Shown: positions 1-7,950 of the stretch, piece after piece
How positions within the stretch are numbered: position 1 is the first letter of the stretch
How the letters are laid out: each line of letters opens with the position of its first letter
NCBI RefSeq assembly: GCF_001434055.1
Contig: NZ_AZCZ01000012.1
Span: 1-64,000, forward strand
Source of the DNA: Levilactobacillus parabrevis ATCC 53295
GTDB lineage: Bacteria > Bacillota > Bacilli > Lactobacillales > Lactobacillaceae
Reading direction: 5' to 3'
Length of the DNA: 64,000 nt
The notes under the pieces: model-generated
What the model saw: only the letters and a program-made list of their open reading frames with translations
What the model was told of the DNA's origin: nothing
Databases searched by the model: none
Made by a program: the position numbers and the translations under genes

Positions 1-33
1 TACCAACAACAGTTGACATAGAACCTAATTAAT

Positions 34-79
34 CAGCACGTCTACCAGTTCCTATTGGTAGACGTGCTGTTTCTTTTTT
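34..79 (+). terminator. Rho-independent terminator of an upstream gene
   Basis: A 14-bp perfect stem (34-47 with 56-69) with an 8-nt loop is followed by a T-rich tract at 70-79. It ends a gene lying to the left of the window. Confidence 0.85.
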
Positions 80-104
80 CGCCAAAATTAAGGAGTGTTT
101 TCTT

Positions 105-584
105 TTGGAATTTCAACAACGATTACCACAAAACTTACGTGAGACGGTCTTATTTATGGCGGTTATCTCAGTCATTTCGGTGAACATTATTGCGCCAATC
201 ATTACCGGACTAGAGGTCGGCTTTTCTCTCAATCATTGGATCATGGTGCTACACCAAATTCCACTTCTCTGGGTCAGCGTCATCATTCTCGTCGTCTTAA
301 CACAACAGCCCGCGGGCAAGCTAGCTAGTTATTTTCTTGATCGCCAGTCGGGCTTTCGGTCAGCCATGCTGATCACGACGATGTGCAACGTCTTCTTGAT
401 GTCGCTAGTCTTGACAATCCTGGGTACCTGGATTGGGACGGGACAGATGACACTCGACCCAATCGTCCACTTCTTTGCCAAGTGGCCTCGAAACTTCACG
501 ATTGCTCTGATTGTGGAAGCCTTCATTGCCCAGCCGATTGCGCGTAGTGTGATGGCACTCGGGTCACGGTCGAGAATTAGATAG
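105..584 (+). CDS. DUF2798-family integral membrane protein
   Basis: A 159-residue protein with about four hydrophobic segments (roughly residues 13-35, 44-66, 85-110 and 128-150) arranged as two similar halves, each resembling a DUF2798 unit. The family is widespread in Firmicutes and has no established function. The start is TTG at 105, chosen because AGGAG at 91-95 lies at a good distance. The gene follows a terminator directly and appears monocistronic. The DUF2798 call rests on the two-repeat hydrophobic pattern and overall look; the membrane location is much surer than the family name. Confidence 0.7.
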   Translation: MEFQQRLPQNLRETVLFMAVISVISVNIIAPIITGLEVGFSLNHWIMVLHQIPLLWVSVIILVVLTQQPAGKLASYFLDRQSGFRSAMLITTMCNVFLMSLVLTILGTWIGTGQMTLDPIVHFFAKWPRNFTIALIVEAFIAQPIARSVMALGSRSRIR

Positions 585-812
585 TTGTGGCTTGGCGTTA
601 GGTTGCGTCCGATGGGGCTTGAATGAAGCCTTACGTTCGGAAGTTTTCTATGAAAACATTTAAAAATCTAGATTGTCAGACACAACGTCGCTTGGTCAAG
701 AAAGCGTTTCACTTGAGAAAATCTTGCTATTCCCCCAACACCCAGGTAAAATCACACTAATTGGGTCATTTTAAGCCGACCACGATTACGGGATTGAGAA
801 AGGGAGATAAGT

Positions 813-1562
813 GTGAAAGTCGTCAGACGATTACTAATAGTCGTTGTGTTAGTAGTCGCGGGGTTTGTTGCAAAGACTGGTTGGGGCCCATTTACCGGCA
901 TGCCCGGTGAAGTCGCTCAGCTACAAGCAGGTGTGACGCGTTGGGTTAGCGGTCACCAGCAACCGACGAAACGTCAAGGTAGTGGCCAGTCGTCAGTGCC
1001 TTCTGGACAATCGGAATCTACCGTCAAAGTGGAGCAGGTCAGTCACAAGCAGACGAAACAAGCCACCGGCACGCCGATCGAACCCATTGTTGTGGATCAA
1101 CAGTTGAAACGAACCTACAAATATCACTTTGCCAAGGATGTCCCGGCTAAGGAACGACATGCGTTTATCCATGCCGTTCACGTCTATAATCACACGGGAA
1201 TCGTGCATCTGAAGGCCGGCCGGGCGGCACAATCTGAAAATCAGATTACCTTTGGGGCCTATCACAAGAAGGTTGCCCGGAATCAAACTAGCGTGGAGTT
1301 GGGGCGTGGCGGTCCGCAGGTCACAGAAACGGTCAGTTTTCGGGGGATGACGATTCGCAATAAAGCGACAGCCAGCCTGAATATTACCTACGCGTTGGCC
1401 TTTAAAGACTCCGTGGCGATTCACGAACTAGGCCACGCGCTGGGGCTCGACCACAGCACGGATCGTGCCTCAGTGATGTATCCGTTAGATCAAGGAAAGA
1501 TGCACCTGTCCTCTGCAGATGTCCGGGGGTTGCGTCAGGTTTATCAGCAGACTAAAAGCTGA
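813..1562 (+). CDS. Matrixin-like zinc metalloprotease, membrane-anchored or secreted
   Basis: The 249-residue product has an N-terminal hydrophobic segment (about residues 4-22) that would act as a signal or anchor, then a polar Ser/Gln/Lys-rich linker, then a catalytic domain. The zinc site HELGHALGLDH (HExxHxxGxxH) is at about residues 204-214, followed by the Met-turn region SVMYP typical of metzincins of the matrixin/M10 group. Such proteins in lactobacilli are extracellular but mostly uncharacterised; the substrate is unknown. The start is GTG at 813, preceded by an AGGGAG-type ribosome binding site at about 801. It stands alone between intergenic DNA and a shared terminator. Confidence 0.85.
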   Translation: MKVVRRLLIVVVLVVAGFVAKTGWGPFTGMPGEVAQLQAGVTRWVSGHQQPTKRQGSGQSSVPSGQSESTVKVEQVSHKQTKQATGTPIEPIVVDQQLKRTYKYHFAKDVPAKERHAFIHAVHVYNHTGIVHLKAGRAAQSENQITFGAYHKKVARNQTSVELGRGGPQVTETVSFRGMTIRNKATASLNITYALAFKDSVAIHELGHALGLDHSTDRASVMYPLDQGKMHLSSADVRGLRQVYQQTKS

Positions 1563-1566
1563 AAAC

Positions 1567-1600
1567 AAAAGTGCGATTCCATTGTGGGATCGCACTTTTT
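1567..1600. terminator. Bidirectional terminator between the protease and arsR-type gene
   Basis: An 11-bp stem, AAAAGTGCGAT (1567-1577) with its complement at 1589-1599, has T-tracts on both strands and separates two convergent genes. Confidence 0.85.
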
Positions 1601-1608
1601 GAGTCTAA

Positions 1609-1914
1609 TTATTCTTGAATATGTTCCTTAACCAATTCGAATATTTCAAAAATATGCTCATCGGCGAGGGTGTACTTGATAAACTTGCCATCGCGGTTGC
1701 CAACGACCAGTCCCGCCTGGCGCAAGGTCTTGAGCTGGTGGGAGATGGCGGATTGCGACACGTCCATGACGGCCGTGATTTCACTGACGGTCCGACTTCC
1801 TTGGTAGAGAAGCGAGAGAATCTGGTAGCGAGTCGCATCGCCAAAGGTTTTGAAGAGGTCGACGCTTTTTTTAATTTCTGTGGTTGTGGGAAGCTGATTG
1901 TTTTGTTTTTCCAT
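1609..1914 (-). CDS. ArsR/SmtB-family metal-sensing repressor, zinc/cobalt type
   Basis: A 101-residue winged-helix protein. The recognition helix region runs at about residues 42-68 (TVSEITAVMDVSQSAISHQL). It has no cysteines, so it lacks the CadC/ArsR thiol site. The C-terminal helix carries D85-x-H87-(10)-H98-x-x-E101, the alpha-5 zinc site pattern of SmtB/CzrA-type sensors (established knowledge). This points to release from DNA by zinc or cobalt. Longer starts exist (ATG 1926, GTG 1983), but GTG 1983 has no ribosome binding site and lies within the divergent gene's -35 box; ATG 1914 has a GGTGA site at proper spacing. It is divergent from the P-type ATPase it probably represses. Confidence 0.88.
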   Translation of the reverse strand: MEKQNNQLPTTTEIKKSVDLFKTFGDATRYQILSLLYQGSRTVSEITAVMDVSQSAISHQLKTLRQAGLVVGNRDGKFIKYTLADEHIFEIFELVKEHIQE

Positions 1915-1976
1915 ATTAGTCACCATAACTTTCATTTTATCATAAAAGGCCGGGGCAAGTTTGGCCACTTTAACAG

Positions 1977-2004
1977 TTGACACGTTTTATAGATATGTTA
2001 TGAT
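1977..2004 (+). promoter_or_regulatory. Sigma-A promoter of the Zn/Cd ATPase
   Basis: TTGACA (1977-1982), a 16-nt spacer and TATGAT (1999-2004) form a near-consensus promoter directly before the metal ATPase gene. Confidence 0.8.
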
Positions 2005-2014
2005 GAACACATAC

Positions 2015-2034
2015 ATATGAGCGACCATTCATAT
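2015..2034. promoter_or_regulatory. Likely ArsR/SmtB operator
   Basis: The inverted repeat ATATGA (2015-2020) / TCATAT (2029-2034) lies just after the -10 box, between promoter and ribosome binding site. Its form resembles the ATATGAA-TTCATAT sites of CzrA/SmtB-type repressors. Binding by the divergent repressor is inferred. Confidence 0.65.
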
Positions 2035-2056
2035 CAAATTTCAGGAGGCGAGTACG

Positions 2057-3964
2057 ATGCGGGAATATTTAAAATTAGCAGAGACCAAACGTAACTTAGC
2101 CATGATCCTAGGGAGTATGCTGCTCCTTGCCATCGCAAGTTTTTCACCATTATTGAAAGCGGTTACAATTGGGCTATACCTGATGGCGTACCTGCTCGTA
2201 GGGGGTCCGATCCTCGTGGATGCCGTGAAGGATCTGTTTAACGGCAAGCTATTTGGTGAGGCCTTTTTGATGACGGTCGCCACGGTCGGAGCCCTGGCGA
2301 TTCAGCAGTACCCTGAGGCGGTTGCGGTCATGCTGTTCTACCGTATCGGGGAATTCTTCCAGGATTCCGCTGTCAGCAAGTCCAAACAGTCCATCACTTC
2401 CCTCCTGAAGATTCGGCCGGACGCCGCAAACTTAGTGGTCAACGGCCATACGCAACAGATCACGCCAGACCAGATCAAGGTAGGGGACACGCTCATTGTT
2501 CGGCCCGGAGAAAAGGTTCCTGCCGATGGGACGGTTACGAGTGGCGAGACCTACCTGGATACCAAAGCACTGACAGGTGAAACTAAGCCCAGTCTAGTAG
2601 TTGCCGGTGATCAAGCGTTGAGTGGGACGATCGTCAGCAATGGGGTCATCGAGCTCCGGGTTGAAAAGGCCTACGCGGATTCGACGGTGGCTAAGATTCT
2701 TGAGTTGGTTCAGGATGCCACTAATAAAAAGACAAAGACTGAAAACTTTATTACAAAATTTGCACGGGTCTACACGCCCGCTGTCGTTGGGATGGCAGCG
2801 TTACTCGCCATTGTGCCCCCACTGTTCTTTGCGCAACCATTCGCTGACTGGCTCTACCGGGCATTGATCTTCTTAGTGATCTCCTGTCCGTGTGCACTGG
2901 TTATCTCTGTACCGCTCAGTTACTTTGGTGGTATCGGGGCAGCGTCGCGTAGTGGGGTGCTCATCAAGGGAAGTAATTACTTGGAGGCCTTGAATCAGGT
3001 GAAGACGGTGGCCTTCGATAAGACTGGAACGCTGACCCGGGGTGAATTTGCCGTGGTCAACGTAGCACCGGTCAGCCTTAGCAAGTCGGCGTTAATTAAC
3101 CTGGCAGCGACTGCCGAAGTGGCTTCACCGCATCCGATTGCCAAGTCAATTGTGGCGATGGCTGGTCTGAACACCGATAAGCAGTCGGCCGCTGAAGAAT
3201 TAGTGGGGCTGGGTGTGAAGGCTACGCAGGGTGGACAACCGCTTTACGTGGGGAATGCAAAATTAATGCGCCAAGTTGGCGTGACGGTTGATTTGCCGGG
3301 CAGTACAACTGGGACCATGGTCTACGTGGCATTAGGTGGTCAGTACCAGGGTGCCATTGAAGTTGCTGATGCGATTAAGGAAAACACGGTACCAGCCCTG
3401 CACGCGCTGAAGCAGGATGGCGTGACTCACACGGTCATGTTGACCGGTGATAATCACCAAGTCGGTCAGGCTGTGGGCCAACAGATTGGAATTGATGCTG
3501 TTAAAGCGGAGTTGCTGCCACAGGATAAGGTTGCTGAGATGGGGGCTTTGAAGGCCCAGTTAGGTCCTAAAGAAAAGCTGGCGTTTGTCGGTGATGGGTT
3601 AAACGATACGCCGGTCTTAGCCAGCGCCGACGTGGGGATTGCTATGGGGGCGTTGGGATCCGATGCTGCCATCGAGTCGGCCGACGTTGTGCTGATGAAT
3701 GATGATCCTTTGGCAATTCCACGCACGATTGCGATTGCTAAACGGACTAAGCAGATTGTGTGGGAAAATATTGTGTTTGCTCTCGGCATCAAAATTCTCT
3801 TCTTGACACTGGCTGCTTTTGGCATTACGACCATGTGGTGGGCGGTCTTCTCCGATGTGGGTGTGACGCTGATTGCCGTCCTAAATACGCTGCGGCTGTT
3901 GCTGATTGGCCGCCAAGAGAAACCACAGAAGGTTCAGAAGACACTGGCTAAAGTTAGTGGCTAG
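2057..3964 (+). CDS. Zn2+/Cd2+/Pb2+-exporting P-type ATPase (P1B-2)
   Basis: A 635-residue heavy-metal ATPase that pumps divalent soft metals out of the cell using ATP. Visible motifs: TGET actuator loop (about residue 177), SCPCALV transmembrane metal site (about 277), phosphorylation motif DKTGTLT (about 321), HP motif in SPHPIAKS (about 356), and GDGLNDTPVL hinge (about 513). The last membrane segments contain a Lys and then SDVGVT, the TM7 Lys/TM8 Asp pattern of the Zn/Cd/Pb subgroup rather than copper pumps. There is no N-terminal HMA or Cys-rich domain, so it is shorter than typical CadA/ZntA. The SmtB-type repressor alongside supports zinc or cadmium. ATG start with an AGGAGG site. Confidence 0.92.
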   Translation: MREYLKLAETKRNLAMILGSMLLLAIASFSPLLKAVTIGLYLMAYLLVGGPILVDAVKDLFNGKLFGEAFLMTVATVGALAIQQYPEAVAVMLFYRIGEFFQDSAVSKSKQSITSLLKIRPDAANLVVNGHTQQITPDQIKVGDTLIVRPGEKVPADGTVTSGETYLDTKALTGETKPSLVVAGDQALSGTIVSNGVIELRVEKAYADSTVAKILELVQDATNKKTKTENFITKFARVYTPAVVGMAALLAIVPPLFFAQPFADWLYRALIFLVISCPCALVISVPLSYFGGIGAASRSGVLIKGSNYLEALNQVKTVAFDKTGTLTRGEFAVVNVAPVSLSKSALINLAATAEVASPHPIAKSIVAMAGLNTDKQSAAEELVGLGVKATQGGQPLYVGNAKLMRQVGVTVDLPGSTTGTMVYVALGGQYQGAIEVADAIKENTVPALHALKQDGVTHTVMLTGDNHQVGQAVGQQIGIDAVKAELLPQDKVAEMGALKAQLGPKEKLAFVGDGLNDTPVLASADVGIAMGALGSDAAIESADVVLMNDDPLAIPRTIAIAKRTKQIVWENIVFALGIKILFLTLAAFGITTMWWAVFSDVGVTLIAVLNTLRLLLIGRQEKPQKVQKTLAKVSG

Positions 3965-3982
3965 AATTAGAGCTCAAATGAG

Positions 3983-4022
3983 ACGTCATCAGGCTGATTA
4001 AAATCGGCTTGGTGGCGTTTTT
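3983..4022 (+). terminator. Terminator after the Zn/Cd ATPase
   Basis: A 16-bp stem with several G-T wobbles (3983-3998 with 4003-4018) and a TAAA loop is followed by TTTTT. Confidence 0.8.
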
Positions 4023-4213
4023 AAGTTCTCATTGTTTAGCGTGAACGTGCGATGATGGTGGGGCAACATCAATCGTAGTAAAATTCGTTAAGTTCGTGTA
4101 TCGTATATTTTTCTTGGCTTATCCGACGTAATCTGGTATAGTTCTCCATATAGAAATTGATAATTGGCTTTTATTTATTATTTAATGTTCGTATTTTATA
4201 GGAGGAATCCACC

Positions 4214-5671
4214 GTGGATAAGTTTTTCAGGCTCAAAGAGTCAGGAACCACCGTTGGTACTGAAATTGGCGCGGGAGTCACGACCTTCTTCGCCATGTCA
4301 TATATTCTCTTCGTTAACCCCCAGATCCTGGGACAGACGGGGATGCCGCAACAGGCCGTCTTTCTCGCAACGATTATTGCCTCGGTTGCCGGAACATTGG
4401 TTATGGGGTTGTTTGCGAACGTTCCGTATGCATTGGCCCCTGGGATGGGGTTGAACGCCTTCTTCACGTACACTGTGGTCATGGGATTGGGGTTCACTTG
4501 GCAACAGGCATTGGCGCTGGTTTTCTTCTGTGGCATTATTAACATCATTATTACGGTGACTAAGATTCGTAAAATGCTGATCTCTGCCATTCCAGTTAAC
4601 CTCCAACTCGCCATCAGTGGGGGGATTGGGGCATTTATCGCCTACGTTGGATTGAAGAACGGGAACTTCCTGCAGTTTACCAGCGATGCTAGCAGCATCC
4701 TGACGGTCAATGGCAAGGCATTTAACGCCACGCAAGAGACCTTCAAACACGGTATCGGTTCCGTCGTGACCAACGGGAGCATTACACCGGCATTGGAAGT
4801 GTTCAACTCCCCAGCTTTGATTCTAGCCGTTATCGGTTTGGTCGTGACCGTGATTTTCAAAGTGCGGAAGGTGCCAGGGGCCTTGCTGATTGGAATCTTA
4901 ACCACAACGATTATTGGAATCCCCATGGGGGTGACCAATCTGCACCTGGCCAGTGGCTATTCAATTGGGTCGTCCTTTCACCAATTAGGCACTACCTTCC
5001 TGGCGGCCTTTTCGTCAGAGGGGATGGGCTCACTGTTTGCCGAGCATAACCGGGTGATTCTGGTATTGATGACGATTCTGTCATTCAGTCTTTCAGATAC
5101 GTTTGACTCGCTGGGAACCTTCATCGGAACCGGTCGGCAGACGGGAATCTTTTCCGGTAAGCGGGAACTAGAGTTAGAAGCGCAACCTGGGTTTAAGTCA
5201 AAATTGGATAAGGCCCTATTCGCCGATTCCATTGCGACCGGCGTGGGCTCGATCTTTGGGACCTCCAACCTGACGACCTACGTGGAAAGTTCCGCGGGAA
5301 TCGGCGCGGGTGGCCGAACTGGGCTGACTAGTGTGGTCGTTTCCATCCTGTTCCTGTTGAGTTCGTTAGCTTCACCACTGCTGTCGATCATTCCAACAGC
5401 GGCCATCGCACCATCACTGATTCTGGTCGGAATCATGATGATGAGTGCCTTCAGTAAGATCCCGTGGCATGACTTTGGCGAGGCGATTCCAGCCTTCATG
5501 ACGTCGTTTATCATGGCGTTTGCCTACAATATTACCTACGGGATTGCCGCTGGCTTCATCTTCTACTGCCTGGTCAAGACGGTCGAAGGCAAGGCCAAAG
5601 AGGTTCATGGGTTGATCTGGATTGTGTCGGCGTTATTCGTGATTAACTTCGCGGTGCTGGCATTAGTTTAA
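4214..5671 (+). CDS. NCS2/AzgA-type purine base permease
   Basis: A 485-residue polytopic protein starting with the family pattern FRLKESGTTVGTEIGAGVTTFF and an early TFFAMSYILFVNP motif, as in adenine/guanine/hypoxanthine permeases (PbuG, PbuO, AzgA). It probably imports purine bases by proton symport at the cytoplasmic membrane. Later landmarks are the SDTFDSLGTFIGTG and ESSAGIGAGGRTGLTSV stretches that line the substrate site in this family. The start is GTG at 4214 after AGGAGG. The 190-nt leader does not contain a recognisable purine riboswitch. It is monocistronic with its own terminator. Confidence 0.92.
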   Translation: MDKFFRLKESGTTVGTEIGAGVTTFFAMSYILFVNPQILGQTGMPQQAVFLATIIASVAGTLVMGLFANVPYALAPGMGLNAFFTYTVVMGLGFTWQQALALVFFCGIINIIITVTKIRKMLISAIPVNLQLAISGGIGAFIAYVGLKNGNFLQFTSDASSILTVNGKAFNATQETFKHGIGSVVTNGSITPALEVFNSPALILAVIGLVVTVIFKVRKVPGALLIGILTTTIIGIPMGVTNLHLASGYSIGSSFHQLGTTFLAAFSSEGMGSLFAEHNRVILVLMTILSFSLSDTFDSLGTFIGTGRQTGIFSGKRELELEAQPGFKSKLDKALFADSIATGVGSIFGTSNLTTYVESSAGIGAGGRTGLTSVVVSILFLLSSLASPLLSIIPTAAIAPSLILVGIMMMSAFSKIPWHDFGEAIPAFMTSFIMAFAYNITYGIAAGFIFYCLVKTVEGKAKEVHGLIWIVSALFVINFAVLALV

Positions 5672-5687
5672 TTGGGGGAATCAGGAA

Positions 5688-5723
5688 GCACCGGGATGGT
5701 GGCGACGCCGTCCCGGTGTTTTT
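5688..5723 (+). terminator. Terminator after the purine permease
   Basis: CACCGGGATGG pairs with CCGTCCCGGTG (11 bp, one wobble), followed by TTTTT at 5719-5723. Confidence 0.88.
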
Positions 5724-5846
5724 GTGGTCTAGAGTGATGAGCGCCGGCCGTAACTGGATATTAGAATATTTGTAAGACGTGCTACCGGGGGCTGAGCTTA
5801 AGAGTGTGTTATTCTGTGGGCAAATATGACCTGGGAGGACTTAACG

Positions 5847-6035
5847 GTGCATCAACAATATGAGATTTTAGCGTATGGATCACCCGTAAAGATCAAGCGT
5901 CACGTCGCGAGCATGGTGGGCAAAAGCGTTCAGGTAATGGCAGATGTTAATTTGGAAACGGGAGAAATTAAGCTCGTCGTGGCGCCCGCGGATCTGCAGA
6001 AGTTACGAAAAGATGCGAAAATATCTGATCAATGA
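5847..6035 (+). CDS. Small uncharacterised protein, 62 residues
   Basis: A short polar protein with no membrane segment and no motif I recognise; the C-terminus is Lys/Asp rich. An upstream in-frame ATG at 5826 has no ribosome binding site. GGGAGG at 5833-5838 lies 8 nt before the GTG at 5847, so GTG 5847 is the better start. It stands alone between the purine permease and the glycoside locus. Function unknown. Confidence 0.6.
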   Translation: MHQQYEILAYGSPVKIKRHVASMVGKSVQVMADVNLETGEIKLVVAPADLQKLRKDAKISDQ

Positions 6036-6167
6036 AGCTCGTTGTTTAGTAACTATTGGTTTGCGGATGTAGTGGCTTGATACGTTAGATGGACTCATGG
6101 CCAAAGCTAGTTCACCAAATTTGGGACACAAGCTAATAACTTGAATGACGACATTATAATGAAGGAA

Positions 6168-6202
6168 CAGCGGTGCTGGTATGGCGGCCGCTGGTCTTTT
6201 TG
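6168..6202 (+). terminator. Weak terminator-like hairpin
   Basis: CAGCGG (6168-6173) pairs with CCGCTG (6188-6193), followed by a TCTTTTT tract. It may end the short 62-residue gene transcript or a short RNA starting at the TATAAT box near 6154. Confidence 0.4.
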
Positions 6203-6244
6203 TTGAAATTTTTAATGGGCCGAGAGACCCGGCCTAATAGTATA

Positions 6245-6284
6245 TTTAGTAAATAACGATTAAACTTGCTCGTGTTTTACTAAA
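6245..6284. promoter_or_regulatory. Paired LacI-family operator half-sites before the MFS gene
   Basis: TTTAGTAAA (6245-6253) and TTTACTAAA (6276-6284) are complementary 9-mers with centres 31 bp apart, near three helical turns. The same TTTACTAAA core lies in the promoter of the LacI-type gene (13163-13171). Control of the locus by that protein is inferred. Confidence 0.6.
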
Positions 6285-6305
6285 TGATAACTATACTTTA
6301 CAAAA

Positions 6306-6339
6306 TGAAAGCGTTATAATCCACTTGTAAGCGTTTTTA
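6306..6339. promoter_or_regulatory. Two cre-like catabolite-response sites
   Basis: TGAAAGCGTTATAA (6306-6319) and TGTAAGCGTTTTTA (6326-6339) each match the TGWNANCGNTNWCA cre consensus at 13 of 14 positions. They lie upstream of the sugar transporter, consistent with CcpA repression. Confidence 0.6.
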
Positions 6340-6454
6340 TTAACCGCAATTTAGTAATATTGAGAAGGCTCCCGGCGTTGGATTCAAAGGAGCCCACTAA
6401 AAGCCGCGAAAGAAAGCCCTTACAAAATCTATACATACTTAGGAGTGAGAAATA

Positions 6455-7750
6455 ATGTCGAAAGAAGATAAGACGGATCAGAAAGCTGTCAAGGCAGGTG
6501 TCGGGGTCGTTACCAACGCCAAAGTTAAAGACGAAGAACAACCCAAACTGCCTTGGATGGTTTCATCCGCTATGTTTTTGGCGCCATTATGCTGGTACGG
6601 GCCAATTGGCTCCACTAGAAGTGTTTTAATCCCGCAATTATTCGCGCAATTGGATCCTGTACATAAGGTTTGGGCCGTTGGGATCTTAGCTACGGTTGCT
6701 TCCATCACGGGGGCCGTTGCCAACCTGTTATTCGGGGCATTCTCAGATGTTACCCGGACCCGCTTTGGGAAACGGAAGCCTTACATTGTTGTCGGAACGA
6801 TTGCCATTGCAATTTCACTGGTTGTCATTGCCAACGTTAAATCGATCATGGCCATCATTCTCATTTGGATTGTTGCGGCTGCGGCCGAAAATGCCATTGC
6901 TGCGGCGATATATCCGCAAATATCGGACCGGGTCGCGCCTAAATGGCGGGGAACTGTTTCGACTTTCTACGGGGTCGGGTTTACCATCGCCCAACAAGGG
7001 TTCGCGCTGTTAGCGGCCCAATTCTTGGGTAACGTTAAGATGGGGATCTACTTCATGGCCGGCAGTACCGTTGTCTTGGCCATCATTCACTTGCTCCTGA
7101 TTCAAGAAAAAGGGAACATGGATGAACCCAAAGTTTCCCTGAACAAGGATACTTTAAAGAAGTACTTCTTCTTCCCAACGCATGATGCACGGGACTTCTA
7201 CTTAGCTTTGACAGGTAAGTTCTTCATGGTTGTTGGGTCAACCATCGTCACAACCTTCTTACTCTTCCTGTTCACCGATTACATTGGTCAAGGAACGAGT
7301 GAAGCTGGGAAATCAATTTCCATCTTCTCCTCAATTATGTTAATCATTGGTGTGATCTTCGCTTTGATTGGGGGACCACTTGCCGATAAGCTGAACCGGG
7401 TTAAGGCACCAGTTGTGATCGCAACCTTTGCCTTAGGTTTCGCCGCATTGTTCCCACTGTTTGTTCAAAAGCCATGGGCAATGTTCGTTTACGCCGTCAT
7501 CGCCGCCTTCGGGAATGGGTTATACAACTCCGTCGATGGTGCCTTGAACATGGACGTTTTGCCTTCATCTGATACTGCCGGGAAAGACTTAGGGCTGATC
7601 AACTTGGCCAACACGTTAGGCCAGATGTTGGGTGCCATGGTGGCCTCAGCTATCGTTGCTGCCTTCGGTTACGGTGCAATCTTCATCTTCGCCATCGCCA
7701 TGGAATTGGTCGGTGGTATCGCGATTGCCATGATCAAACGTGTCCGGTAA
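6455..7750 (+). CDS. MFS transporter, probable glycoside/uronide importer
   Basis: A 431-residue polytopic permease with about 12 hydrophobic segments after a polar N-terminus of about 35 residues. The loop after the second membrane segment, GAFSDVTRTRFGKRKPYI (about residues 90-107), is the MFS motif-A pattern and resembles sugar:cation symporters. It starts at ATG 6455 after AGGAG. Downstream lie a DUF2264 protein and beta-glucuronidase, and upstream are cre-like and LacI-type sites. I infer import of a glycoside such as a glucuronide; the actual substrate cannot be read from sequence. Confidence 0.82.
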   Translation: MSKEDKTDQKAVKAGVGVVTNAKVKDEEQPKLPWMVSSAMFLAPLCWYGPIGSTRSVLIPQLFAQLDPVHKVWAVGILATVASITGAVANLLFGAFSDVTRTRFGKRKPYIVVGTIAIAISLVVIANVKSIMAIILIWIVAAAAENAIAAAIYPQISDRVAPKWRGTVSTFYGVGFTIAQQGFALLAAQFLGNVKMGIYFMAGSTVVLAIIHLLLIQEKGNMDEPKVSLNKDTLKKYFFFPTHDARDFYLALTGKFFMVVGSTIVTTFLLFLFTDYIGQGTSEAGKSISIFSSIMLIIGVIFALIGGPLADKLNRVKAPVVIATFALGFAALFPLFVQKPWAMFVYAVIAAFGNGLYNSVDGALNMDVLPSSDTAGKDLGLINLANTLGQMLGAMVASAIVAAFGYGAIFIFAIAMELVGGIAIAMIKRVR

Positions 7751-7794
7751 TCTTGGTCGGTAAAAGTGACTGGTAATGGTTTTAGGAAAAGGAT

Positions 7795-7812
7795 ACGTTT
7801 ATTAGCAAACGT
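7795..7812. promoter_or_regulatory. LacI-type palindrome downstream of the MFS gene
   Basis: ACGTTTATTAGCAAACGT is an 18-bp palindrome with mismatches only at inner positions, in the style of LacI/GalR operators. It lies before the terminator at 7821, so it may serve as an auxiliary operator. Confidence 0.45.
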
Positions 7813-7820
7813 ACGGAAGA

Positions 7821-7851
7821 CTCTATGTCAATAACGGCGTAGAGCCTTTTT
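7821..7851 (+). terminator. Terminator between the MFS and DUF2264 genes
   Basis: CTCTATG (7821-7827) pairs with CGTAGAG (7838-7844, one wobble), followed by CCTTTTT. Full or partial termination here would lower expression of the downstream hydrolases relative to the transporter. Confidence 0.7.
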
Positions 7852-7866
7852 CGAAAAGTAGGTAAC

Positions 7867-7924
7867 GGGTGAATGGCTAGTTAGCGTCAGAATCTCTGGC
7901 AACCGTAGGCGGAAGTTTTCACCC
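7867..7924 (+). promoter_or_regulatory. Structured leader of the DUF2264 gene
   Basis: GGGTGAA (7867-7873) can pair with TTCACCC (7918-7924). Just inside the 3' arm lies GGCAACCGTAGGCGGAAGTT (7898-7917), matching 18 of 20 positions with a segment in the yfcC leader (25244-25263) that also ends at a closing stem. Confidence 0.4.
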
Positions 7925-7950
7925 GAAAGATAGGCAAAGGAGGACTTAAC

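Larger units (their letters stand above)
6036..6454. other. 419-nt gene-free region before the MFS gene
   Basis: It holds a TATAAT-like box (6154-6159), a weak hairpin with T-tract (6168-6202), paired LacI-type half-sites (6245-6253 and 6276-6284), two cre-like sites (6306-6319 and 6326-6339) and the promoter region of the transporter. No coding sequence is seen. Confidence 0.6.

Noticed and set aside
4023-4213. Possible purine riboswitch before the purine permease
   Set aside because: The leader lacks the conserved core of purine riboswitches in the right order; only AT-rich sequence and a normal ribosome binding site are seen.
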